Shown here one piece after another: positions 1-11,063 of a DNA stretch of 31,520 bases (positions within the stretch are counted from its first letter, which is position 1; each line of letters starts with the position of its first letter). A program made the translations under genes and the position numbers. Origin of the DNA: JBFKPQ01 sp041628225 (lineage in GTDB: Bacteria; Actinomycetota; Acidimicrobiia; Spongiisociales; JAENVV01); contig JBFKPQ010000011.1 of the NCBI GenBank assembly GCA_041628225.1, forward strand, positions 1-31,520, in the 5' to 3' direction. Under the pieces are notes generated by a model, which searched no databases, was not told the origin of the DNA, and worked only from the letters and a program-made list of their open reading frames with translations.

Positions 1-1
1 C

Positions 2-391
2 GTCGGCGCCGGCCACGTCGTGCTCCTGCCGGCCGACCCCGACCGGAGCGCCCACCGCATCAGGACGCGGCTCGAGCGTCTCACCGGACTCGGGATCGGC
101 GTCGTGATCACGGACACGTTCGGCCGCGCCTGGCGGCGGGGCCTCACCGATGTCGCCATCGGCGTGTCCGGTCTTGCGGCCATCGTGGATCTGCGCGGTA
201 CCCACGACACGCATGGGAACCTGCTCGAGGTCACCGAGGTGGCGGTCGCCGACGAGATCGCCGCCGCCGCCGATCTGGTGATGGGCAAGGCGCGGGGCAT
301 CCCGGCCGCCATCGTGCGCGGCGTGGAGGCACACGGACATGGACGAGCGGCAGACCTGATCCGACCGCCCGCCGAAGATCTCTTCCGCTAG
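2..391 (+). CDS. cofE: Coenzyme F420-0:L-glutamate ligase (CofE/FbiB-type), C-terminal part, 5' end outside window
   Basis: The open frame runs in from the window edge and ends at TAG 389-391, giving about 129 residues of the C-terminal portion. Visible family motifs are VVITDTFGRAWRRG, the TDVAIGVSG stretch, DLRGTHDTHGN, VTEVAVADEIAAAADLVMGK and IPAAIVRG. In the CofE family these surround the GTP, metal and F420 binding site. The enzyme adds gamma-linked glutamates to the F420 side chain in the cytoplasm. The protein ends with PPAEDLFR, the usual end of the CofE domain. No nitroreductase-like FMN domain follows, so this is a stand-alone CofE form rather than the two-domain FbiB of mycobacteria. 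It converges on the epimerase gene and shares the bases CTAG with it. Family assignment is firm; the N-terminus cannot be judged. Confidence 0.85.
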   Translation, partial: VGAGHVVLLPADPDRSAHRIRTRLERLTGLGIGVVITDTFGRAWRRGLTDVAIGVSGLAAIVDLRGTHDTHGNLLEVTEVAVADEIAAAADLVMGKARGIPAAIVRGVEAHGHGRAADLIRPPAEDLFR

Positions 392-1317
392 GGGCGCAAC
401 CAGGCGACCGTCTTGGCCACGCCCTTGTCGAGCGGCGTCCACGCCTCCCACCCGAGCGTCGACTCCGCCGCCGACGGATCGAGACAGCTCCGGACGATGT
501 CGCCGGGTTTCGCATCGGCCATGCGAGGGGTATCCGGCCCGCCGGCTGCGGCGGCCACCAACGTGTGCAGTCGGCGGATCGACGTCTCGATCCCCGTCGA
601 CACGTGCAGAACCCGTCCTGCAGCCCTCCGGCTCCCCGCCGCCTTCACGATCGCGTCGACGACATCCGTCACGAACACGAAGTCCCGAGTCTGCGTTCCG
701 TCGCCGAAGATCGTTCCCGGCCGCCCGGCGAGAAGGCTTCTGGCGAAGATCGCCACCACCCCACCCTCTGCAGAGGCGTTCTGGCGCGGGCCGTACACAT
801 TCGAAGGAGCGAGCGTGACGGCCGTCAGGTCGTGGGCCCGCTCGTACAGCTCGACGTAGATCTGACCGGCCAGCTTGGCGGCTCCGTACGGCGCATCAGG
901 GCGCGGCTTGTGCGACTCCTTGGACGGCAGGGTGGCGCCTGCGCCGTGCAGGGCACCGCCCGACGACACGAACACGAAGGCATCGGCCGACCGGGACGCT
1001 TCGAGCACGTTGATCGTCCCGAGCACGTTGACCGACGCATCGTGGAGCGGATCGGCCACCGACGCCGGGACGGAGGCCTGCGCGGCTAGGTGGAACACCG
1101 TCGCCGGGCGGAAGCGTCCGAAGACCGTGGCGAGATCCGGGTCGCGAATGTCGAGCTGGTGGAGCTTGACCGAGCCGCGTCGGCGTGCGTCCGTCAGATG
1201 ATCGGCGCGGCCCGTCCCCAGGTCGTCGACGACGAGAACCTCGTGACCATCGTCGACGAGCCGGTCGACCAGGTGGGAGCCGATGAACCCCGCTCCCCCC
1301 GTCACCACCGACCTCAT
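388..1317 (-). CDS. NAD-dependent epimerase/dehydratase (UDP-sugar 4-epimerase-like)
   Basis: This is a 309-residue extended short-chain dehydrogenase. The N-terminus carries GGAGFIGSH (residues 7-15), the NAD-binding glycine motif. Ser119 sits in VSSGGALHG, and Tyr144 and Lys148 form the YxxxK pair in PYGAAKLAG; together they make the usual Ser/Tyr/Lys catalytic set. NVYGPRQ and GDGTQTRDFVFVTDV are typical of UDP-glucose and related 4-epimerases. The ATG at 1317 overlaps the stop of the upstream UDP-glucuronate decarboxylase gene by four bases (ATGA), so it is the last gene of the sugar operon. Context suggests it acts on UDP-xylose, UDP-glucuronate or UDP-glucose, for example making UDP-arabinose or UDP-galacturonate. 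The SSGG in place of the more usual SSAAVYG is unusual but keeps the Ser. Exact substrate is not decided by sequence. Confidence 0.8.
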   Translation of the reverse strand: MRSVVTGGAGFIGSHLVDRLVDDGHEVLVVDDLGTGRADHLTDARRRGSVKLHQLDIRDPDLATVFGRFRPATVFHLAAQASVPASVADPLHDASVNVLGTINVLEASRSADAFVFVSSGGALHGAGATLPSKESHKPRPDAPYGAAKLAGQIYVELYERAHDLTAVTLAPSNVYGPRQNASAEGGVVAIFARSLLAGRPGTIFGDGTQTRDFVFVTDVVDAIVKAAGSRRAAGRVLHVSTGIETSIRRLHTLVAAAAGGPDTPRMADAKPGDIVRSCLDPSAAESTLGWEAWTPLDKGVAKTVAWLRP

Positions 1318-2231
1318 GCCTGCACCGATCGCAGGTAGTCGGCGGTGGTGGCGAGCCCGACTGCCAGGGGCGTCGACGGCGACCAGCCGAATTGCTCCCG
1401 AGCCAGGGTCAGGTCGGGCCGGCGCCGCTTCGGATCCGCGTCGGGGAGAGGATGGAACGTGCGGCCGTTGTCGCCGAGCAGTGCTTCGACCGCCTCGGCG
1501 AGTTCGAGCATCGTGATCTCGGCGTCGCTGCCCAGGTTGATCGGTCCCGAAACCCGCCGTTCGATCACTTCCAGAAGACCGTCGAGGAGGTCATCGACAT
1601 AGCAAAACGACCTCGTCTGCGTGCCGTCGCCGAAAATCGGGAGCGGTTCGCCGGCGAGCGCACAGGTCAGAAAGGCGGTCACCACCCTCCCGTCGCGGGG
1701 GTCCATGCCGGGCCCGTACGTGTTGAAGAGGCGGACGATGGAAGCCGCCCGGATGCGACCGGTTCGCCGGTAGGCGTGGATGAGCGATTCCGCATAGCGT
1801 TTCGACTCGTCGTAGCAGGCACGCTCCGAACCGGTGTCGACCGCACCTCGATAGGTCTCGGGTTGCGGGTGCACCTCGGGATCGCCGTACACCTCGGACG
1901 TCGACGTGTACAACAGGTGGGAGCCCCACGTCTGGACACGATCGAGGATCTGCCGGGTGCCCTCGGCACCGGTGCGCAGCGTCCCGACGGGATCCAGCAG
2001 GTATCGGGGCGGGGAGGCCGGCGATGCGAGGTGTGCGACGAGGTCGTACGGTCCGTCGAGATCGGGGGGATCGACGACCGACCCTTCGATGATCCGAGCC
2101 GTCAGACCCTCCGCCAGCGGCGATGGCGAGGAGAAGTCGTCGAGCACGGTCACGTCGGCACCTTCCGAAAGGAGGCGGCTGGTGAGATGCGATCCCAGGA
2201 ATCCTGCGCCGCCGGTGACGAGGACCTTCAC
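1314..2231 (-). CDS. uxs: UDP-glucuronate decarboxylase (UDP-xylose synthase family)
   Basis: A 305-residue extended short-chain dehydrogenase. GGAGFLGSH (residues 7-15) binds NAD. HLASPASPPRY (residues 67-77), TSEVYGDP, the ERACYDESKRYAE block with Tyr140 and Lys144, RLFNTYGPGMDPRDGRVV and DPKRRRPDLTLA are the signature of UDP-glucuronate decarboxylases, which make UDP-xylose (or a 4-keto intermediate) from UDP-glucuronate. I chose the GTG at 2231 because the protein then begins MKVLVTGG as in the family, and because GTGA overlaps the stop codon of the UDP-glucose dehydrogenase gene just upstream. The frame stays open further upstream, but that part is a shadow of the dehydrogenase gene. The pair supplies consecutive steps: UDP-glucose to UDP-glucuronate to UDP-xylose. 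A dTDP-glucose dehydratase is less likely given the ASPASPPRY motif. Confidence 0.87.
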   Translation of the reverse strand: MKVLVTGGAGFLGSHLTSRLLSEGADVTVLDDFSSPSPLAEGLTARIIEGSVVDPPDLDGPYDLVAHLASPASPPRYLLDPVGTLRTGAEGTRQILDRVQTWGSHLLYTSTSEVYGDPEVHPQPETYRGAVDTGSERACYDESKRYAESLIHAYRRTGRIRAASIVRLFNTYGPGMDPRDGRVVTAFLTCALAGEPLPIFGDGTQTRSFCYVDDLLDGLLEVIERRVSGPINLGSDAEITMLELAEAVEALLGDNGRTFHPLPDADPKRRRPDLTLAREQFGWSPSTPLAVGLATTADYLRSVQA

Positions 2232-3481
2232 CGTCCGACGCCGACGTACGTCAATCCGGCAGCTCGCACGCCGGCCGGGTCGAGCAGATTCCGGGCGTCG
2301 ACCACGACGGACCCGCGCATGGCGTCGGCGACGGCCCGGAGGTCGACCCGCGTGAACTCGGGCCACTCCGTGGCCACCAGCAGCACGTCCGCCTCCTTCG
2401 TCGCCTCGAGCGGCCCGTCGGTGAGGTCCACACCGTCGATCCGCGCGTGCGGGTCGTACGCTCGCACGGTGGCTCCCTCGGTCCGGAGCTGGGAAGCCAA
2501 CCACGCGGCCGGCGACTCTCGGACGTCGTCCGTTCCGGCCTTGAACGCCAGCCCCCACACCGCCACCGTCGAGCCGGGGAGCGATCCGACGGCCGACCGA
2601 ACCTTGTCGATGATCCGATGGCGCTGCTGATCGTTCACGGTGATCACCGTGTCGATGAGCGAGAACTCGTACCCGGCCTCCAGCGCGATCCGGGACAGCG
2701 CCCTCGTGTCCTTGGGAAAACACGATCCGCCGAACCCGGGGCCCGGCCGCAGGAACGAATGCCCGATCCGCTGGTCGTATCCCATACCGAGCAGCACATC
2801 GTGGACGTCTGCCCCCACGGCCTCGCAGACGTTCGCGATGGCATTGGCGTACGTCACGCGGGATGCCAGGTAGCCGTTCGACGCATATTTGACCATCTCG
2901 GCCGACACCGGGTCGGTGACGAGCACGGGCGCATCGATCGGGCGGTAGAGCTCCACCAGGCGATCGGCACCGGCATGGTGGCGGGCACCGATGACGATGC
3001 GGTCGGGGTTCAAGAAGTCGGCGACCGCGCGGCCCTCCCTGAGGAACTCCGGATTCGAAACGACCTGGACGTTCGTGCCGAGGAGCGAGGCGAGCCGCTC
3101 GACCGTTCCGACCGGAACCGTCGACTTGATCGCGACGACCGCGCCAGCCTCCAGCGACGAAGCGATCTCGGAGACCACGAGATCGATGAGCGAGGTATCG
3201 GCCGAGCCGTCCTCAGCCGGCGGTGTCGGGAGGGCCAGGAACACGACTTCGGCATCGACGACGGCTCGCGCGTTGGAGGGTTCGGTCGTCAGCAATCCTG
3301 CCCGCAGGGCGCCCGTGAGCATCTCGCCGAGACCCTGCTCGAACATCGGCGGTTGTCCCGCGCCGATCTTGGCGAGTTTGTCTCCGTCCGCGTCGGCCAG
3401 GACGACTTCATGGCCGATCGCCGCCAGGCCGACGGCCTGGATGAGCCCGACGTACCCGGCTCCGATCACTGCTATCCGCAT
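2228..3481 (-). CDS. ugd: UDP-glucose 6-dehydrogenase
   Basis: A 417-residue protein beginning MRIAVIGAGYVGL, the NAD-binding motif of the UDP-glucose/GDP-mannose dehydrogenase family. Further landmarks are STVPVGT (120-126), NPEFLREG (143-150), the helix around Lys198 (EMVKYASNGYLASRVTYANA) and GGSCFPKDT with the catalytic Cys254. The C-terminal domain contains WGLAFKAGTDDVRESPA. All key residues are present. It oxidises UDP-glucose to UDP-glucuronate with two NAD+, feeding the decarboxylase gene that follows with a four-base overlap. A good ribosome site (AGGGGAG) lies four bases before the ATG. The stretch between this gene and the upstream LCP gene is only 28 bases and contains a possible -10 box TAGCGT (3508-3503), so a secondary promoter inside the operon is possible. 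Confidence 0.93.
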   Translation of the reverse strand: MRIAVIGAGYVGLIQAVGLAAIGHEVVLADADGDKLAKIGAGQPPMFEQGLGEMLTGALRAGLLTTEPSNARAVVDAEVVFLALPTPPAEDGSADTSLIDLVVSEIASSLEAGAVVAIKSTVPVGTVERLASLLGTNVQVVSNPEFLREGRAVADFLNPDRIVIGARHHAGADRLVELYRPIDAPVLVTDPVSAEMVKYASNGYLASRVTYANAIANVCEAVGADVHDVLLGMGYDQRIGHSFLRPGPGFGGSCFPKDTRALSRIALEAGYEFSLIDTVITVNDQQRHRIIDKVRSAVGSLPGSTVAVWGLAFKAGTDDVRESPAAWLASQLRTEGATVRAYDPHARIDGVDLTDGPLEATKEADVLLVATEWPEFTRVDLRAVADAMRGSVVVDARNLLDPAGVRAAGLTYVGVGR

Positions 3482-3509
3482 GGTTCTCCCCTGTCGGCCA
3501 CCACGCTAA

Positions 3510-4787
3510 TCAGGATTGAGGAGCGTCCGCCCCGATGACGACCAGCGCGTCGACGCCGGACGGTGGCGAACCGGTGACGACCTCGCCGAAGCCCAGCGCC
3601 GCGGCCAGTTCGGCCGCGGCCGCCGACTGCTCGGCCACCACGATCTGTGTCACCGGAATGTCGAACGTCGCGTGATCGCCGATGCCGGCGACCTCGTATC
3701 CGGCGTCGGTGAGCACCGTTGCCCACGTCCCGGCCACGCCGGAGCGACCATTGCCGTTCTCGATCCGCACGACGGAGAGCTGAACGGGTTCGACGGCGGC
3801 CGAAGATCCCCCGCCCGCCGAAAACGCGGCGATCATGTCCGACGCGTCGGGTTCCACCGGGATCTCGTACCAGATCCCGTCGATCCGCTGGGAGGCGGTC
3901 GGCAAGGTCATCGTGTCGATGTCGTCGCCGCCGAGCGAACGAAACGCCACCGCCAGAGACAGCAGATCGAGGTCGACGAAGGCCGGGTCGACCGTGAGAT
4001 ATCCGGCCATCTGATCGACGAGCGACTGCACGCCGATGAGGTTGGTCGGCCGACGCATCTCGCCGAGAATCGCCAGCATGAGCTCTTGCTGGCGGGCGGT
4101 GCGGCCGATGTCGTTCGCCACGACGCTCACCCATTGTCCGTCGACCTGCTCCTGGTAGGACCGGGACCGAGCGTAGGCGAGTGCCATGCGACCGTCGAGA
4201 CGCTGCGCACCCGCTTCGACCGACAGACCCGACTTCGTGTCGCGGGCCGGATGATCGAACTCGATGGTCAAACCGCCGAGCTCGTCGACCAGCCCGGCGA
4301 ATCCGACGAAGTCGATCTCGCTGTAGTGATGGATCGGAATCCCGAAGGTGCTCTTGACCGTCTGCACCATGAGGCGAGCACCCCCGAACGCGTACGCGGC
4401 GTTGATCTTCTGGGTGCCGTAGCCATCGATCGTCACGCGCAGGTCGCGTGGAATGCTCAAGATGGTCAGTCGTCCCGTCGCCGGCACGACCCGGACGAGC
4501 ATGATCACGTCGGCACGCTGACCTCCGAAGTCACCGAAGTCGCCGGCCCACTCGTCGGGGAGGTTCTCCCGTGAATCGGACCCGAGCACGAGGAACGTGA
4601 GGGGGTCGGACGACCGCGCCGGCGGCGGATCGAGAGCGTCGGCGACGTCTTCGACCTTGGCCACTCGGGTCTCGATGGTGTTCTCGACGGCGTTGATCTG
4701 CCACAGCACGAAGACCACGGCCAGATTGGCGAGAACGAGGAGGACGATGATGACGCGCCGTAGCCACGACCAACGCGAGGTGTTCAT
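3510..4787 (-). CDS. LytR-CpsA-Psr (LCP) family glycopolymer transferase with LytR_C domain
   Basis: A 425-residue membrane-anchored protein. A short basic N-terminus (WLRR) is followed by one hydrophobic segment (about residues 12-30), then an extracytoplasmic LCP domain. The domain is recognised by FLVLGSDSRE, the RADVIMLVRV strand, ILSIPRDLRVTIDGYGTQKINAAYAFGG and LAYARSRS. The Asp and Arg residues of these motifs bind the pyrophosphate of a polyprenyl-linked glycan. The C-terminal 100 residues (VRIENGNGRSGVAGTWATVLTDAGYEV onward) match the LytR_C domain. LCP proteins attach wall polymers to peptidoglycan. It starts the minus-strand sugar operon (ugd, uxs, epimerase), which suggests the polymer carries glucuronate, xylose or arabinose units. 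A -10-like TAATCT ends ten bases before the ATG with no clear ribosome site, so the message may have almost no leader. Confidence 0.9.
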   Translation of the reverse strand: MNTSRWSWLRRVIIVLLVLANLAVVFVLWQINAVENTIETRVAKVEDVADALDPPPARSSDPLTFLVLGSDSRENLPDEWAGDFGDFGGQRADVIMLVRVVPATGRLTILSIPRDLRVTIDGYGTQKINAAYAFGGARLMVQTVKSTFGIPIHHYSEIDFVGFAGLVDELGGLTIEFDHPARDTKSGLSVEAGAQRLDGRMALAYARSRSYQEQVDGQWVSVVANDIGRTARQQELMLAILGEMRRPTNLIGVQSLVDQMAGYLTVDPAFVDLDLLSLAVAFRSLGGDDIDTMTLPTASQRIDGIWYEIPVEPDASDMIAAFSAGGGSSAAVEPVQLSVVRIENGNGRSGVAGTWATVLTDAGYEVAGIGDHATFDIPVTQIVVAEQSAAAAELAAALGFGEVVTGSPPSGVDALVVIGADAPQS

Positions 4788-4797
4788 GTTCGGAGAG

Positions 4798-4803
4798 AGA
4801 TTA
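4798..4803 (-). promoter_or_regulatory. Probable -10 box (TAATCT) for the LCP/sugar operon
   Basis: On the minus strand TAATCT lies ten bases before the LCP start codon at 4787, just downstream of the stop of the preceding gene. No convincing -35 box is visible. The very short leader and the absence of a Shine-Dalgarno sequence fit near-leaderless expression, but the call rests on one hexamer. Confidence 0.35.
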
Positions 4804-4809
4804 CCCCGT

Positions 4810-5559
4810 CTAGTAGATCACGAGTTCGGCCGAAGGCAAGGTGGCCGCCAGGAACCGACCGATGCGTGTGATGGCGTCGTGGGCGGCTCCGGCGTGATAG
4901 CCGGGGCGGTCCGGATTCATGAAGTCGTGGCCGGTGTCGTCGTACAGGATCCATTGTCCGGTGGCGTTCATCTCGGCGGCGACATCGACCCCTTCGGCAG
5001 GGATCAGGTCGTCGTCGCGTCCATACAGGCCGAGAACCGGAATGGTGAGGCGCTCGAGCGCGTCCGCGACGTGGAGCTGCCGGTCCTCGTCGCCGGCCAG
5101 CGGCGCATACACGGCCACCACCGAACCGATACCTGGGCGGTGGGCGCCGGCCAGCAAGGCAAACCGGCCACCGGTGTCGACGCCAAAGACGCCGACCGGG
5201 CCGCTCCGCGACCAGTCGAGATCGGGGCTCTGTGAAAACCCGATCACCTCATCGATGTCCGTCAGCGCACGCCGGTCGGGCAGAGTGGCGTAGGCGGCCA
5301 CCGCTTCGTCCAGATCGCGCGGCTTGCGACCGCGATACGAGTCTACGGAGATGGCGGCGAATCCTCGCCTCGCCAAGGCTCGGCACAGATCCTTCTCGAA
5401 CGACGTGAGGCCGTAGATCCCAGGCACCACCACCACGGCCGGATACGCCCCTTTGGCATCGGGACGCGCCACATAGCCGGGCTGGGTCCGGCTACCGACC
5501 GGAACCCCATAGCTGCCGTACAGGATGTTGTACGTGCCTTCGTGCGGCATCACCGCCAC
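4810..5559 (-). CDS. Dienelactone-hydrolase-family alpha/beta hydrolase with Asp at the nucleophile position
   Basis: A 249-residue cytoplasmic alpha/beta hydrolase of the dienelactone hydrolase family. Visible parts are GYVARPD (28-34), PAVVVVPGIYGL (40-51), FAAISVDSYRGRKP, the nucleophile elbow GVFGVDTGG (123-131), LGLYGRDDDLIP (176-187) for the acid, and His211 in DDTGHDFMNP. The family elbow is normally GxCxGG; here the nucleophile slot holds Asp128, as in haloalkane dehalogenases and epoxide hydrolases. The substrate is unknown. The GTG at 5559 is preceded by GAGGAGG at seven bases, so I prefer it to the ATG nine bases later. It sits between biotin ligase and the LCP gene on the same strand, with short gaps, without an obvious functional link. 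Confidence 0.78.
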   Translation of the reverse strand: MAVMPHEGTYNILYGSYGVPVGSRTQPGYVARPDAKGAYPAVVVVPGIYGLTSFEKDLCRALARRGFAAISVDSYRGRKPRDLDEAVAAYATLPDRRALTDIDEVIGFSQSPDLDWSRSGPVGVFGVDTGGRFALLAGAHRPGIGSVVAVYAPLAGDEDRQLHVADALERLTIPVLGLYGRDDDLIPAEGVDVAAEMNATGQWILYDDTGHDFMNPDRPGYHAGAAHDAITRIGRFLAATLPSAELVIY

Positions 5560-5578
5560 CGCTCATCCTCCTCGTGTG

Positions 5579-5604
5579 GACGGACCGCAGGCTAGCCGTC
5601 CGTC
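5579..5604 (-). terminator. Hairpin at the end of the biotin ligase gene (possible weak terminator)
   Basis: GACGGAC (5579-5585) and GTCCGTC (5598-5604) form a perfect seven-base stem with a twelve-base loop that itself contains the palindrome GGCTAGCC. It overlaps the biotin ligase stop codon and lies just before the next gene's ribosome site. There is no run of U after it on either strand, so it may be an attenuator, a processing site or chance. Confidence 0.25.
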
Positions 5605-6292
5605 AGTCGCCGTCCCGTACGTGCCACACCTCACCGGCCCGCAGGCGGACCGTGCCCGTGTCCGTCGCGACGACGAGCGCACCTTGCGCATCCACATCGA
5701 TGGCTCGGCCACGTCCCGATGGCTCCCAACGTATCCGACTCCCCACGGTCGAGCACGCCGCGCGGTACTCGGCGCGTCCCCACCTTTCGGGGCCGGCGGA
5801 CATCCGACGCAACAGCGCGGACGCGAACGCTTCGACGAGGGCCTTCCGAATGCTCTCGGGCGCGTCGGCGTCGAACAGCTCGGCGGAGCCGGCCGGGGCC
5901 GACTCCCAACGGAGGTTGAGGCCGAGCCCCACCACGACCAGGTCGTCGGTCACCTCGCAGAGCACGCCGCCCACCTTTCCGGCGGGGGTCAGCAGGTCGT
6001 TCGGCCACTTCAAGGTGACGTCCGAGCGGAACGGTCGAAGTACCTCTCGGGCGGCGAGGCCGGCGACGAGCGCCAGCTTCGGCATGTCGAGCGGCGGCCA
6101 GTCGAATCGGAGCCCGATGGACGCGGCGACCGCCTCGTCCGCCGATACCCACCGCCGACCACGGCGACCCCTCCCCGCCTCCTGACGACGGGCGGACACG
6201 ACGACGGGCACGCCGTCTCGCGCGCGCCGTCGCGCTTCGTCTTGCGTGCTTCCGACCACGTCGAGATCGATCACGTCGTAGGGTGTATCCAT
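5603..6292 (-). CDS. birA: Biotin--[acetyl-CoA-carboxylase] ligase (BirA-type, no DNA-binding domain)
   Basis: About 229 residues from the ATG at 6292. The catalytic domain is recognised by STQDEARR, the adenylate loop AGRGRRGRRW, LKWPNDLL, KVGGVLCE and VGLGLNL. These residues bind biotin and ATP, and the enzyme transfers biotin from biotinyl-AMP to the lysine of carboxyl carrier domains. The length fits a monofunctional ligase: the N-terminal winged helix of the E. coli repressor form is absent, so regulation of biotin genes by this protein is unlikely. The C-terminal cap (about 50 residues) is present. It diverges from the acyl-CoA carboxylase genes, its expected substrate. A TTG at 6313 would add seven residues (MDLADSR). 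TAGGGT at 6328-6323 is a plausible -10 box for it. Confidence 0.88.
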   Translation of the reverse strand: MDTPYDVIDLDVVGSTQDEARRRARDGVPVVVSARRQEAGRGRRGRRWVSADEAVAASIGLRFDWPPLDMPKLALVAGLAAREVLRPFRSDVTLKWPNDLLTPAGKVGGVLCEVTDDLVVVGLGLNLRWESAPAGSAELFDADAPESIRKALVEAFASALLRRMSAGPERWGRAEYRAACSTVGSRIRWEPSGRGRAIDVDAQGALVVATDTGTVRLRAGEVWHVRDGD

Positions 6293-6322
6293 CCTCGAGT
6301 CCGCGAGGTCCAACCTCGTGAG

Positions 6323-6332
6323 ACCCTACAAC
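6323..6332. promoter_or_regulatory. Divergent promoter core between birA and the acyl-CoA carboxylase genes
   Basis: On the minus strand TAGGGT (6328-6323) is a -10-like box for birA. On the plus strand the overlapping TACAAC (6327-6332) could serve the carboxylase operon. A second plus-strand TAGGGT lies at 6279-6284 inside birA. The boxes overlap, so transcription in the two directions would compete. No clear -35 boxes are seen. Confidence 0.35.
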
Positions 6333-6347
6333 CGGAGCGTCGAGAGC

Positions 6348-7898
<1,551 letters not shown>

Positions 7899-7910
7899 CC
7901 ACTACCTAGG

Positions 7911-9668
<1,758 letters not shown>

Positions 9669-11030
9669 TCAGTCGGCCGCTTCGGTGAGGCTCTCCGAGA
9701 GGCTCGGGTGGACCATGAGCGTCTCCACGAGCGTCTCGACCTGGAGTCGACCCTGCACGGCGAGCGCCAGGATCCCGATGAGTTCCGAAGCCCGGTGTCC
9801 GACGATGGTCCCGCCGAGCACCTCATGGGTGGCGGGGTCGGAGAAGACCTTCACAAACCCGCGGGTCTGGCCCTGGATCACCGATCGCGAGTTGGCGGCA
9901 AACGGCACCTTGGTGGAACGGATCCGCCGGCCGGCCGCCGTGATCTCCGCCTCGTCGAGCCCCACCGAGGCGATCTCCGGTTCGGTGAAGATCGCCTGTG
10001 CCACCCGGGAGTAGTCGAGCGGCTTGACCTGATACCCGAGGGCATGCCGGGCGATCTTGCGGCCCTGCATCGAAGCCACCGACGACAAAGGCATCTGGCC
10101 GGTCACATCACCGGCGGCATAGATGTGGCTGGCCGACGTTCGCTGATAGCGATCAACGTCGATGTATCCATGGGTCGTGTCGATCCCGGCGTGGTTGAGA
10201 CCGAGGTCGGCGGTGAGCGGTACGGCTCCGATCGCCAGCAACACGTGGCTCCCCGCCACCTTCCGGCCGTCCTCGGCGTGGACGACGACCCCGTCGGAGG
10301 TCCGGTCGACGCCAATGGCTCGCGCGCCTTTGAGCAAGCGCACCCCGCGTTCCAAGAAGTCCTCCTCGAGGGTGGCCGCCACCTCCGGGTCTTTGTGCGG
10401 GAGCACCTGCTGCCGGCTGACGAGCAGCGACACGTGGCTGCCCATCGACGAGAAGATGTTGACGAACTCGACGCCCGTGACACCCGAACCGACGATGACG
10501 ACGTGCTCGGGGATCTCGCCGAGGTCGTAGGCGTGCCGGGTCGTCAAGACCCGCTCGCCATCGACCTCCGCCCAGTCGGGGACCCGCGGCGCGGACCCGG
10601 TCGAAACGAGGGCGAGATCGAACTCGATGGAGACATCGCCGTCGGCGGTCTCGGCGACCGCCGTGTGCGGTCCCGTGAACCGTCCGCGACCTCGGATGAT
10701 GTCGACGCCTTGATCTTCGAGCACCTCGACGGCGCTGCGCGACAGGTCCGATGAGATGGTGGCGATGCGGTCGGCGAGCGTATCGAGATCCATGTGGCCC
10801 TGGTCAACGATGAATCCCAGTTTGGCGGCGTTCCGGACCGACCCCATGCGGATCGACGAGGCCACCATGGTCTTCGAAGGAATGCAGTCCCACAGGTGGG
10901 CGGCGCCACCGACGATCGAGTCCTCGACGAGCGTCACCTTGGCGCGCAGCGACGCGGCGATGGTGGCCGCCGTGGCACCGGCCGGACCACCGCCGATGAT
11001 GAGAAACCGTGGTCGGTCGTCGACGTTCAT
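9669..11030 (-). CDS. lpdA: LpdA-like flavoprotein, probable NAD(P)H:quinone reductase
   Basis: A 453-residue member of the pyridine nucleotide-disulfide reductase family. FAD binding: IIGGGPAGATAA (11-22) and YAAGDVTG late in the chain. NAD(P)H binding: VVIVGSGVTGVEF. The redox motif that is normally GGxCxxxxCxPxK reads GGAAHLWDCIPSK here: the first Cys is Ala44 and only Cys49 remains. The C-terminus HPSLSESLTEAAD resembles the end of lipoamide dehydrogenases. Mycobacterial LpdA has the same loss of one cysteine and reduces quinones rather than lipoamide, so I infer that activity. ATG 11030 has GAGG seven bases before it; a TTG at 11045 is a weaker choice. A TAGGGT box (11063-11058) suggests it has its own promoter despite following the mutase gene closely. 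Confidence 0.82.
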   Translation of the reverse strand: MNVDDRPRFLIIGGGPAGATAATIAASLRAKVTLVEDSIVGGAAHLWDCIPSKTMVASSIRMGSVRNAAKLGFIVDQGHMDLDTLADRIATISSDLSRSAVEVLEDQGVDIIRGRGRFTGPHTAVAETADGDVSIEFDLALVSTGSAPRVPDWAEVDGERVLTTRHAYDLGEIPEHVVIVGSGVTGVEFVNIFSSMGSHVSLLVSRQQVLPHKDPEVAATLEEDFLERGVRLLKGARAIGVDRTSDGVVVHAEDGRKVAGSHVLLAIGAVPLTADLGLNHAGIDTTHGYIDVDRYQRTSASHIYAAGDVTGQMPLSSVASMQGRKIARHALGYQVKPLDYSRVAQAIFTEPEIASVGLDEAEITAAGRRIRSTKVPFAANSRSVIQGQTRGFVKVFSDPATHEVLGGTIVGHRASELIGILALAVQGRLQVETLVETLMVHPSLSESLTEAAD

Positions 11031-11057
11031 CCCGTGTCCTCGCAAGTCGGATCCAAC

Positions 11058-11063
11058 ACCCTA
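11058..11063 (-). promoter_or_regulatory. Probable -10 box (TAGGGT) of the LpdA-like gene, overlapping the mutase stop codon
   Basis: The minus-strand hexamer TAGGGT begins with the TAG stop codon of the upstream mutase gene (11063-11061). A transcript starting about seven bases on would have a leader near 20 bases containing the GAGG ribosome site of the flavoprotein gene. No -35 box is evident. Confidence 0.4.

Noticed and set aside
1392..2630. A 412-codon plus-strand frame across the UDP-glucuronate decarboxylase and dehydrogenase genes
   Set aside because: Crosses two real genes in antisense and has no recognisable motif.
4810..5559. Reading the dienelactone-hydrolase-like gene as a pseudogene because of the missing Cys
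   Set aside because: The frame is intact, the rest of the catalytic site is present, and Asp is a known nucleophile in this fold.
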